64,000 nt of DNA from positions 2,941,692-3,005,691 of the forward strand of contig NC_087155.1 in assembly GCF_035594125.1 (NCBI RefSeq), given 5' to 3'. The first letter of the stretch is position 1; every line of letters starts with the position of its first letter. A program made the translations under genes and the position numbers. The stretch comes from Scylla paramamosain (taxonomy: Eukaryota > Arthropoda > Malacostraca > Decapoda > Portunidae). Under the pieces are notes generated by a model, which worked only from the letters and a program-made list of their open reading frames with translations, made no database searches and had not been told where the DNA came from. This document shows, one piece after another, positions 37,135 through 45,413 of the stretch.

Positions 37135-39836
37135 AAAAAAGAACGATATTACCAAAAATGTGTATAACGAGTGATTATCTCTATCTTACGGACAAAATGA
37201 GAAAATAGATACAAAGCACCCTATAAGAAAAAAAAAAAACTGAACAACAATAATAAAAACGCGTAATAGGAGTGTTTTTTGGGTTTGTCAGGTAGAAAAA
37301 CGCTAATATGTATGCATAGTACCCTATACGGGTAACACAAAGTAACATAACCAAAAACGTCTCTTTTGAATGCTTTTCAGCTTTTACGTACCAAAACGCT
37401 AAAAAGGATGGAAAACACCCTATATATGAAAACAAAACTTTATCAAAATCGTTTTTTTTTTTTTTTGGTGTGTGTGTATGTGTTTTTAAGCTTTTGTAGA
37501 AAAGACGCTGAAAAGCATGAAAAAAAAAAAAATGTAGGAACAGATGAGCATTACTGAAAACGTGTTATGTTTTTTTTTTTTTTTTAGCTTCTAACGTACC
37601 AAAACGCTACAAAGCATGGAAAACACGCTATATTGGAAAACAACAATTTTATCAAAATCCTGTCTTTTGAGTGTTTTAGAGGTTCGTACGTAAAAAAAAA
37701 AATAAATAAATAAACGCCAAAATACATACTAAACAAACTTTCTGGAAAAACAGATTATATTATGAAGAAAAAAAAGTGTATTTTGATTGTGTTTGAGCAT
37801 GTTAGGTACCAAAACGCTTAAAAGAATGCAAAGTACACGTTATGGAAAACGAAACGATAATAATAGAAACATTTGAGTGTTTTTCACCTTCTTAGCTACT
37901 AATACGCTAGAATACATGAATACTTTTTTATATGTATAAATGAAACATAACCAAAAAACGTGTATTATAAACGATTAAAAATATGTTAGGCACCAAAACG
38001 CCTAGATGCACATATAGCAGCCTGTAAGAAGAATCAAAACAACAATGCTAAAAACGCGTATTATGAGTGTTTTCGATCTTGTTAAGAAGTACCAGAACGC
38101 TAAAGTGCATGGGAACTATAGGAAAATAAAATAGTACAAAAAAACATGTGTTTTGACTGTTTTTATTTTTCTGCTTTTTATGTACCAAAACGCTAAAAAT
38201 AATGGAAAACACGTTATATTGGAAAACAAAATAACCATCGTAATTGAGTCTGTTGAGTGTTTTTCAGCTTCTTTCGCACAAAAACCCTAAAACGCACACA
38301 GAGTATTCTTTCTAGAGAGACAGAATTATATTACGTGTGCTTTCAGTGTTTTGGAGCTTTTCAGGTATCAAACGCAAAATGCATGCAAAGCATCCCACAA
38401 TAATAACGAAACGTTATTATTGTCAAGTAAAAATAAAGGTAAAAAGCATATAAAACACCTTTTCTGTAGAAACAGAACAATATTTAAGAAAAAAAAACGT
38501 AAGTTTTGAGTGTTTTTGAGCTTGTTAGAAACCAAACACCAAAATGTATGCAAATCACCCTATATGGGGTAACGGGACATTACCAGAAAGTGTCATTCGT
38601 GTGTTTTGAGCGTAATAGGCACCAAAACAGTTAAAAAACATAGAAAACACCCTATATGGGATAAAACATTAACGAAAACGTGTCTATTGAGTGTTTTTGA
38701 GATTAATTACTTACTAAATCCCCAAAACACATGGAAAACAACCTTTCCGGAAATAAAAGAGAACAACATTGAAAAACGTTTATCTTGAGTGTCTTTGAGA
38801 TTGTTAAGTACCAAACTAAAAATGCATGCAAAGTACCCATTATGGAAAACCAAGAGATAATAACAGAAACGTGTAATATGAGTGTTTTTTTTTTTATCTT
38901 TTTAGCTATCAAAACACATGAGTAACATCTTATATGGATAAAGAAAACAACATTACCAAAATCGTGTATTATGACCGATTCCCACTATGTTACGGACCAA
39001 AATACAAAAATGCATAAATAAAAAAAACTATAAAAAGAGTCAGAAAAACAATGCTAATAACGTATCATATGAGTGTTTTTTCTTGTTGGGTACTAAAACG
39101 CTAAAGTGCATGCAAAGCACCCTTTATATGAAATGAAAATATCATTACCAAAAACGTTTCTTGTAAGTGTTTTCAGTTTCTGACATATAAAAACGCGAAA
39201 TAAAAAAAAATAAAAAAAACATGGAAAACACGCTATACTGGAAAACAAATTTATAAAATTAGTGTGTTTTGAGTTTTTGAACTTTGTACAAAAACTCTAA
39301 AACGCATGCTAAACGCTCTTTCTGGAGTAACAAACCAATATTGTGTGTTTTTCAAAATTGTTAGGTATTAAAATAAAAAAAAGCATGCAAAGCACACTAT
39401 AAGGAGTAAGTACACGGTATTACTAGAAATGTGTCATTTGGCTGTTTATAAAGCAGTTTAAAGTTTAAAAACCATGAAAAAAAAGATAGAAAAATAAATT
39501 AACATTATAGAAAACGTGTCTTTTAGCGATTTTGAGCTTTTTTAGGCACCAAAACGCATGAACACATGCAAAATACCTTTTACGTAAAAACAGAATAACA
39601 TTATATATAAGAAAAAAAAAAGTGTACTTTAAGGGCCTTTAAGTTTGTTAGGTACCTAAACGATAAAAATGCATTCACAATACTTATTGTGGGAAACGAC
39701 AGGATATTAACAGAAACGTGTATTATTAGTGCTTTTCAGCTTCTTGGCTACAAAAACACACAAATAGCACAATTCATGGAGAAACAGATCAACATTACCA
39801 TAAACGTGTATTATGAGTGATTACCGAAATACATAT
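37135..39836 (+). repeat. Higher-order satellite, block 4, with a complete nine-monomer cycle
   Basis: The cycle starting at 37964 reads A 37964-38059, B 38060-38149, C 38150-38249, D 38250-38338, E 38339 to about 38420, an extra D-like/E piece to 38593, F 38594-38683, G 38684-38783, H 38784-38874, I 38875-38967, then A again at 38968. Monomers are 89-100 bp. Without the extra E/D segment the cycle is about 840 bp. The extra piece begins at a perfect hairpin (38397-38423). A shorter cycle precedes it (A 37161, B, C, D, C, D, H, I). Confidence 0.88.
38397..38423. repeat. Perfect hairpin at a satellite rearrangement point
   Basis: ACAATAATAACG, a 3-nt AAA loop, then CGTTATTATTGT. It lies where a type E monomer jumps to a D-like one. 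Confidence 0.85.
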
Positions 39837-40165
39837 TGTTACGCCATCACTCCTCCAGGCGAGGGTGGACAGTGTATAGCGCAAAGACAAGAAACCAGAC
39901 AAAATCTTTCCCTAGGTTCGGATCACACTCCAACCCTCAATATTTCAGTAAGACTCAGGAGAGAATACAACAAACGTGAGTTTTTTGTATAATTAAATGT
40001 AAAGAGAACACTTACATCTAATACCTTTAACCTAATATATGGAAAAACACAAAACACCATCAAAACCATCAAAAAACATAAAAAAAAAAAAAAAAATCAA
40101 AAAGCCATTACTCGCGATTCACGCAGTCACGCCTATACCCGATATCACCGACTGCCAACAGGCTT

Positions 40166-40649
40166 TGTAGCGGGACACAAGTCACCGCTCCTAGCACTCC
40201 GTTTTCTGTTATATTTTCACCCTTCCGTTTTCACTCTCTCTACTGTACAGGCTTTTGTCTTTCATATCTTTTTCATCACTTTATACATTCTCTTACTCGT
40301 ACACATTCTGTTCACGTTCTTTGACACATGTGTTACACATCTTCTCAACACATCTAATTACTCCTTTCTTCACACAGACATACACACACACATACACTCT
40401 CTTTTTCTATAATTTTGTGTGTGTCGTTTGTTGTGTTAAGTAATTGTTGTATATATTGTTCATGTTTTTGCTGAATAAACAGAGAATACCCAGGCTAAAT
40501 TTCCTTTGCCAGAGCTACATTGTTATGACACTGGAAATTGTTACCCTTCAAGGACTAAACACTGCTATGACCAAGTGTCATAGTTGGGAGCCTACACTTC
40601 TCGCTTGAGCAACTTCCGGGTGGCCAAGTAGCACCTCACCTTCGCTATA
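40166..40649 (+). repeat. Ty3/gypsy 5' LTR
   Basis: 484 bp beginning TGTAGCGGGACACAAG and ending CTTCGCTATA (the 3' LTR ends CTACA). Contains a TATATAT box-like motif (40450-40456) and AATAAA (40474-40479). It drives transcription and supplies the polyadenylation signal. Confidence 0.95.
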
Positions 40650-40651
40650 AT

Positions 40652-40669
40652 TGGTGACCCCGTTGTTCC
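40652..40669 (+). promoter_or_regulatory. Primer-binding site
   Basis: TGGTGACCCCGTTGTTCC lies 2 nt after the LTR. It starts with TGG, complementary to the CCA end of a tRNA. The tRNA species is not identified. Confidence 0.75.
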
Positions 40670-40689
40670 GGAGTGAGCAGCCAAGTCCA

Positions 40690-41018
40690 CCCTGCTGCTA
40701 TCCTCCAACCACCTGGCCAAGGCGACGCGGTCGGCTACGGGCCAATCTTCCGGCAGCTGCCCCTTCGCCGGTGTCGCCGCCTCCAGAAGCAGACCCCGGC
40801 CCCCGCCGCCTCACCGACGCTGCCTGGCCGCCACCCCGCCGGCCGCCGCCCCCAGCCGCCCGTACGCCGCTCCCAGCCGCCCGTATGCCGCCCCCAGCCG
40901 CCTGTACGCCGCCCCCAGCCGCCTGTACGCCGCCCCCCGCCGCCCGGCCGCCCTCACGGCGCTCCCCCCTGCGGCACTCTCCAGCTGGCCCTCGCCACTG
41001 GCCTCGTCCCACCTCCAT
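40690..41018 (+). repeat. GC-rich leader with 21-bp repeats
   Basis: An unusually GC-rich stretch with about four copies of a 21-bp unit like GTACGCCGCCCCCAGCCGCC (about 40860-40945). The repeat length is a multiple of three, so two plus-strand and two minus-strand frames stay open, giving Pro/Ala/Arg-rich translations that need not be real. It lies where the leader and the N-terminal gag would normally be. Confidence 0.75.
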
Positions 41019-41094
41019 CTACAGCTCTTCATTGGGGATTACCTACGGTCCATCGCCCAGGATTAACACTGTCATCAGTGGATTACTTACAGTG

Positions 41095-41218
41095 CGGTGC
41101 CAAGGATAACGTACAGTTCGTTCAGTGGTGAGTGCAGTGCCAAGGATAACGTACAGTTCGTTCAGTGGTGAGTGCAGTGCCAAGGATAACGTACAGTTCG
41201 TTCAGTGGTGAGTGAAGT
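41095..41218 (+). repeat. Three 40-bp tandem repeats in the leader
   Basis: CAAGGATAACGTACAGTTCG and the following 20 bp repeat at 41101, 41141 and 41181 almost without change. Possibly a leader signal (packaging or translation); the function is unknown. Confidence 0.9.
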
Positions 41219-41364
41219 GACATTGCCCCAATTCGGCATCTCTCACCGCTGTGGCACCCGGTCACACCGGCGCCTCACGCCTTCACTCCTCACCGCTGTG
41301 GCTCCCGGACTTTCCGGCGCCTGTAGTGTACTTTACACAGTCACGTGGTGGTCCACTCAGCACA

Positions 41365-41664
41365 ATGCCTGATGACGTCGACTCCGTAGCCTCCATCTCA
41401 GCAGAAGACACTACCAAGCAACTTGTTGAGCTCGTCTCACAGCTTAGACTTGAAGTGAGAGATCTTCGGAGAGAGGTCAGAGAACGCTCATGCTCACGTT
41501 TGCGTTCTTCCTCCAGACACCACTTCCGGCGCCGCCAGTGTTCAAAGAGTAAGACGCCGGAGACTAGTTTCTGCTACTACCATGAAGAGTTCGGGAAAGA
41601 CACAAGAAACTGTAAGGCTCCCTGTACCTTCGCCAAGTCTTTAAACCCCAACAGCGAGCACTAG
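41365..41664 (+). CDS. gag: Gag remnant: coiled coil plus zinc knuckle, no capsid
   Basis: 99 codons from ATG 41365 (MPDDVDSVASISAEDTTK) to TAG 41662-41664. Residues about 17-40 form a short coiled coil (LVELVSQLRLEVRDLRREV), then an Arg/Ser-rich basic stretch. Near the C-terminus lies SFCYYHEEFGKDTRNCKAPC, the CxxH...C..PC knuckle seen in gag of this gypsy lineage. Normal gag proteins have several hundred residues with a capsid domain; here the capsid is absent, apparently deleted between coil and knuckle. The frame is also open upstream to 41251, without an ATG I would prefer. The stop overlaps the pol frame, with a slippery site just before it. Confidence 0.75.
   Translation: MPDDVDSVASISAEDTTKQLVELVSQLRLEVRDLRREVRERSCSRLRSSSRHHFRRRQCSKSKTPETSFCYYHEEFGKDTRNCKAPCTFAKSLNPNSEH
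41640..41646 (+). promoter_or_regulatory. Probable -1 ribosomal frameshift site (T TTA AAC)
   Basis: The heptamer lies in the gag frame as T-TTA-AAC, the canonical X XXY YYZ arrangement, 15 nt before the gag stop (41662). The pol frame is exactly -1 relative to gag and is open from here on. Pol has no nearby ATG of its own. Programmed frameshifting to express pol is normal for gypsy-type elements; its use here is inferred. Confidence 0.7.
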
Positions 41665-43517
41665 CGGTGCATAGTGTTCGCGACACCTCGTCTGCGCTAC
41701 TGAGGTTGTATGACCCTCTCTCCCGGACCAAGTTCCTCATTGACTCTGGTGCAGACGTCAGTATTCTCCCTGCCCCTGGTGTACACCGGACGTTGCCTCC
41801 CCTCCTTCACCTTCACGCCGCCAATGGTACAGAGATTCCTGTGTACAAGCGACGCACCTTGCAACTTCACCTGAACCTCCGCCGTACCTTCGAGTGGACG
41901 TTCTACGTAGCAGCTGTCACGCAACCAATTCTAGGTCCTGACTTCCTCCGACACTTCGTTCTCCTAGTGGACATCAAGGGTCGGAAGCTGCTCGATCCTC
42001 TCACCTCAGTCACAACAAAGGGACAGGTCACTCATGGTGAGAGCACACAGATCTCCCTCGTCAAGGCAGACCACCAGTTCTCCTCCCTGCTGAAGTCCTT
42101 CCCTACGCTGACGCAGCCGCACTCAGCCAGCAAGCCGGTCACACACCACGTCTCGCACCACATCGAGACCAAGGGACCTCCTACCCACGCCAAGGCCTGC
42201 CGCCTAGCTCCAGAGCGCGCCAGACAAGCCAAGGCAGAGTTCGAGTCCCTCATTCAGCAAGGCATCATACGGCCCAGCTCCAGCAACTGGTCTTCCGCTC
42301 TCCACATCGTGCCTAAGAAAAATGGCGAACTACGACTATGTGGAGACTACCGCGCTCTCAACTCGCGCACCGTCGAGGACAGGTACCCAGTGCCTAACAC
42401 CCAGGAGTTCTCTTCTCAGCTCTCCGGATGCACCTACTTCTCGAGGATCGACCTTGTGAAAGCTTTTCACCACATCCCCGTCCATCCAGCGGACATTCCG
42501 AAGACTGCTCTCATCACACCCCTCGGATTGTTCGAGTACGTCAAGATGCCCTTTGGTTTGAGGAATGCCGCTCAAACCTTCCAACGCTTCATTGACGAAG
42601 TCCTTCGAGGTCTCCCCTTCTGCTTCACGTACATCGACGACCTCCTCATCGCCAGTCCTGACGCAGAGACGTACCAACAGTACCTCCAGCAAGTACTCAC
42701 CCGTTTGCAAGACTACGAGGTGCAAGTCAACGTCCACAAGTCTGTGTTTGGGGTCCCCTCCATCACCTTCCTTGGCCACACTGTCTCCTTGGAAGGCATC
42801 ACTCCACTGCAAGAAAAGTGCGAGTCCATCCAGAACTTCCCCAAGCCTACAACACAGCGCCAACTCAAGCAATTCCTGGGGATGCTGAACTACTACAACC
42901 GCTTCATCCCCAGCTGCTCACTACTTCTTCAGCCGCTCTACGTGTTGATCAAGCCTTGCAAGAGAGGACAGTCCATCTCCTTAGTCTGGACTCCAGCCAC
43001 TGAGGAAGCTTTCACAGCAGCAAAACAAGCTCTCAGCTCCGTCTCACCTCTCAGCTTCCCTGCCCCAGATGGCATCATCTCTATCGCCACAGACGCTTCT
43101 GACATCGGCATCGGAGCAGTTCTACAGCAGTATGTCGACGGAGGTTGGAAACCGCTCTCTTTTTTCTCAAAGAAATTTAACAAGGCGGAATCCAAGTACA
43201 GTACTTACGACAGGGAACTTCTCGCCATCTACAAGGCCATCAAGCGTTTCCGGTACTTCGTGGAAGGTCGCAACTTCCATGTATACACCGACCACAAGCC
43301 ACTCACTTCGAAGTCCCTGCACATCAAGACCTGTTCATCGCGACAACTGCGTCACATCGACTTCATCTCGCAGTTCACCACGGATTTGCGCTACGTCAAA
43401 GGTGAACACAACGCCCCAGCTGATGCTCTCTCGCGCAACATCTCTGCTGTGTCATCTTCTCCCATCGACTACACTGCCATCGCTGCTGACCAGGCCAACG
43501 ATGAAGAGCTGCGGTAA
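41646..43517 (+). CDS. pol: Pol part 1: protease, reverse transcriptase, RNase H
   Basis: A frame of over 615 codons that ends at TAA 43515-43517. Residue numbers run from 41667. Protease: FLIDSGADVSILPAP (residues about 24-38, active site DSGA). RT: LRLCGDYRALNSRTVEDRYP, YFSRIDLVKAFHHIPV (first Asp), EYVKMPFGLRNAAQTFQRF and FTYIDDLLIASP (YIDD box, near residue 323), then FLGHTVSLEGI. RNase H: SIATDASDIGIGAVLQQ (first Asp), YDRELLAIYKAIKRFR (Glu), VYTDHKPL (Asp) and YVKGEHNAPADALSRN. All catalytic residues I can identify are present. The terminal TAA replaces what should be a sense codon (probably CAA), since the same frame continues into integrase. Confidence 0.95.
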   Translation, partial: PQQRALAVHSVRDTSSALLRLYDPLSRTKFLIDSGADVSILPAPGVHRTLPPLLHLHAANGTEIPVYKRRTLQLHLNLRRTFEWTFYVAAVTQPILGPDFLRHFVLLVDIKGRKLLDPLTSVTTKGQVTHGESTQISLVKADHQFSSLLKSFPTLTQPHSASKPVTHHVSHHIETKGPPTHAKACRLAPERARQAKAEFESLIQQGIIRPSSSNWSSALHIVPKKNGELRLCGDYRALNSRTVEDRYPVPNTQEFSSQLSGCTYFSRIDLVKAFHHIPVHPADIPKTALITPLGLFEYVKMPFGLRNAAQTFQRFIDEVLRGLPFCFTYIDDLLIASPDAETYQQYLQQVLTRLQDYEVQVNVHKSVFGVPSITFLGHTVSLEGITPLQEKCESIQNFPKPTTQRQLKQFLGMLNYYNRFIPSCSLLLQPLYVLIKPCKRGQSISLVWTPATEEAFTAAKQALSSVSPLSFPAPDGIISIATDASDIGIGAVLQQYVDGGWKPLSFFSKKFNKAESKYSTYDRELLAIYKAIKRFRYFVEGRNFHVYTDHKPLTSKSLHIKTCSSRQLRHIDFISQFTTDLRYVKGEHNAPADALSRNISAVSSSPIDYTAIAADQANDEELR

Positions 43518-44687
43518 CTCCAAGACAACCCCGCACTACAGATGAAGAAGATACAACTCCCAGGAACCACAGTGCACGTGCCCTACCTGCCGAAGACCCA
43601 CCGGTATCGTGTTTTTCGTCAGCTGCACGACCTCTCCCACCCTGGCATCCGAGCATCTCAGCAGATGATGACCTCACGCTTCATCTGGTCTGGCATCAAC
43701 AAAGACGTCAGGCTGTGGACCCGCACATGTGTCAAGTGCCAAGCCTCCAAGGTGTGGCAACACACACGCTCTCCTGCGGCCGCCTTCACTCCAGTCTCTT
43801 CACGGTTCGACCACGTGCATGTCGACCTCGTTGGACCACTACCCTACTCTGACGGTTACCGGTACCTTCTCACCTGCGTCGACCGCTTCACACGCTGGCC
43901 GGAAGCTGCACCTTTGGCTGACATCACAACGGACTCCGTCGCACGTGCCTTCATCACTACTTGGATCTCCAGGTTCGGTGTCCCTCTCAGCCTCACTTCT
44001 GACCGTGGCAGCCAGTTCGAGTCCAGTATGTGGAAAAAGGTGATGTCACTACTAGGCATCCACTACTACTATCCACTACTAGGCATCCACCCGCAGGCAA
44101 ACGGCACCGTTGAGAGATTCCACCGTCAGCTGAAGTCTTCCTTAGCTGCCTCTGCCACACGTGCAGACTGGTCCCAGGCACTTCCTCTCATCCTCCTTGG
44201 CATACGGACATCACTAAGGGAAGACCTACACCACTCCTCCGCCGAGCTCGTTTATGGTACCAAGCTCAGGTTACCTGGCGAACTTCTAACTCCTGCACCT
44301 CGCTCTACTCCTTGCAGCGTTCAAGACTTTGCTGCCAACCTCTCTGACTTCATGCAGCGTCTGCAGCCTGTCCAGCCTCGCACGTCTCCCTCCAAGACTT
44401 TTGTCAGCCAGGATCTGGACACTTGCACGCACGTGTTCGTCAGGGTTGACGCTGTGAAGAAGCCCCTGCAGCAGCCCTACCAAGGCCCCTTCAAAGTCCT
44501 GAGCAGGAGGAGAAAGACGGTCACTGTGGACAAGGATGGTAAGGCTGACACCATCTCCATCGACCGAGTCAAGCCTGCCTACCTCCTTCACAGTGACCCG
44601 GCCGTCATCAACACCATCGGCCAGAACGTCGCCACCAACACCACTCGGCACCAGAAGACGGTTACGTTGCTCCTCCCTCGTCACTAG
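43518..44687 (+). CDS. pol: Pol part 2: integrase with GPY/F tail
   Basis: Same frame as part 1, separated by one nonsense codon; the first ATG is 43542. Zinc-binding N-domain: LHDLSHPG then CVKCQASK (HHCC). Catalytic core: HVDLVGPLPYSDGYRY (first Asp), LTSDRGSQFESS (second Asp) and NGTVERFHRQLKS (Glu), so DDE is complete. C-terminal GPY/F-type module: YQGPFKVLSRRRKTVTVD and DRVKPAYL; no chromodomain follows. Between the second Asp and Glu there is a small in-frame duplication of LLGIH (see findings). The link between RNase H and the zinc domain looks short for this lineage. Ends at TAG 44685-44687, beside the polypurine tract. Confidence 0.93.
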   Translation, partial: LQDNPALQMKKIQLPGTTVHVPYLPKTHRYRVFRQLHDLSHPGIRASQQMMTSRFIWSGINKDVRLWTRTCVKCQASKVWQHTRSPAAAFTPVSSRFDHVHVDLVGPLPYSDGYRYLLTCVDRFTRWPEAAPLADITTDSVARAFITTWISRFGVPLSLTSDRGSQFESSMWKKVMSLLGIHYYYPLLGIHPQANGTVERFHRQLKSSLAASATRADWSQALPLILLGIRTSLREDLHHSSAELVYGTKLRLPGELLTPAPRSTPCSVQDFAANLSDFMQRLQPVQPRTSPSKTFVSQDLDTCTHVFVRVDAVKKPLQQPYQGPFKVLSRRRKTVTVDKDGKADTISIDRVKPAYLLHSDPAVINTIGQNVATNTTRHQKTVTLLLPRH

Positions 44688-44698
44688 GGGGGGAATAC
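44686..44698 (+). promoter_or_regulatory. Polypurine tract
   Basis: AGGGGGGGGAATAC lies immediately before the 3' LTR (TGTAGCGGG at 44699). It primes second-strand DNA synthesis. Confidence 0.85.
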
Positions 44699-45413
44699 TG
44701 TAGCGGGACACAAGTCACCGCTCCTAGCACTCCGTTTTCTGTTATATTTTCACCCTTCCGTTTTCACTCTCTTTACTGCACAGGCTTTTGTCTTTCATAT
44801 CTTTTTCATCATTTTATACATTCTCTTACTCGTACACATTCTGTTCACGTTCTTTGACACATGTGTTACACATCTTCTCAACACATCTTATTACTCCTTT
44901 CTTCACACAGACATACACACACACATACACTCTCTTTTTCTATAATTTTGTGTATGTCGTTTGTTGTGTTAAGTAACTGTTGTATATATTGTTCATGTTT
45001 TTGCTGAATAAACAGCAAATAATAAACAGCCTCCTTCTAATAAGTAATAATAAGTAATGGGAGCGAGGAACCGCAAATCATGATCTGAACCAGCAAGGCG
45101 TACAGCCCGCCACCTGTTATTCTCTCACTTTATTTCAATTTCACCAAGTCTATTCCCTCCAACTCATAGTCTTTCCCCCCCCCTAATTTCACCACCCTGT
45201 CTATCCCCCCCCCCCAAAAAAAAAAAAAAAAAAAAAGAATAAACAGAGAATACCCAGGCTAAATTTCATTTGCCAGAGCTACACTGTTATGACACTGGAA
45301 ATTGTTACCCTTCAAGGACTAAACACTGCTATGACCAAGAGTCATAGTTGGGAGCCTACACTTCTCGCTTGAGCAACTTCCGGGCGGCCAAGTAGCACCT
45401 CACCTTCGCTACA
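44699..45413 (+). repeat. Ty3/gypsy 3' LTR, interrupted
   Basis: Matches the 5' LTR over 484 bp once the insert at 45016-45236 and one 10-bp duplication are removed. Ends CTACA, followed by the GCTT target duplication. Confidence 0.95.
45016..45236 (+). mobile_element. Retroposed poly-A-tailed insert (SINE-like) in the 3' LTR
   Basis: 221 bp absent from the 5' LTR, flanked by an exact 10-bp duplication GAATAAACAG (45006-45015 and 45237-45246), and ending in a C-run followed by 21 A. These are marks of LINE-mediated retroposition. I see no clear tRNA-type A and B boxes, so the source RNA is unknown. The duplication contains AATAAA, so the LTR polyadenylation signal is now doubled. Confidence 0.85.

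Larger units (their letters stand above)
40166..45413 (+). mobile_element. Ty3/gypsy LTR retrotransposon, complete structure
   Basis: Two LTRs of 484 bp (the right one carries a 221-bp insertion), primer-binding site, leader, short gag remnant, pol and polypurine tract. A 4-bp target duplication GCTT (40162-40165 and 45414-45417) flanks it. Counting by eye, the two LTRs differ at 11 of 484 positions, which suggests a fairly recent insertion compared with the K, BEL/Pao and hAT relics. Domain order PR-RT-RH-IN is that of Ty3/gypsy. One nonsense codon in pol and a reduced gag make autonomous movement doubtful. The element is markedly GC-richer than its surroundings. Confidence 0.95.

Noticed and set aside
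40651..41131. Two overlapping Pro/Ala-rich plus-strand frames and minus-strand Gly/Arg-rich frames
   Set aside because: Kept open by GC-rich 21-bp repeats in the gypsy leader; no domain visible, and four frames open together.
42032..42872. Minus-strand frames opposite gypsy pol
   Set aside because: Shadows of the RT gene, which has clear catalytic motifs on the plus strand.
45016..45236. tRNA-derived SINE promoter
   Set aside because: Only a loose B-box-like GGTTC on the strand opposite to the poly-A; no convincing A/B box pair in the right orientation.
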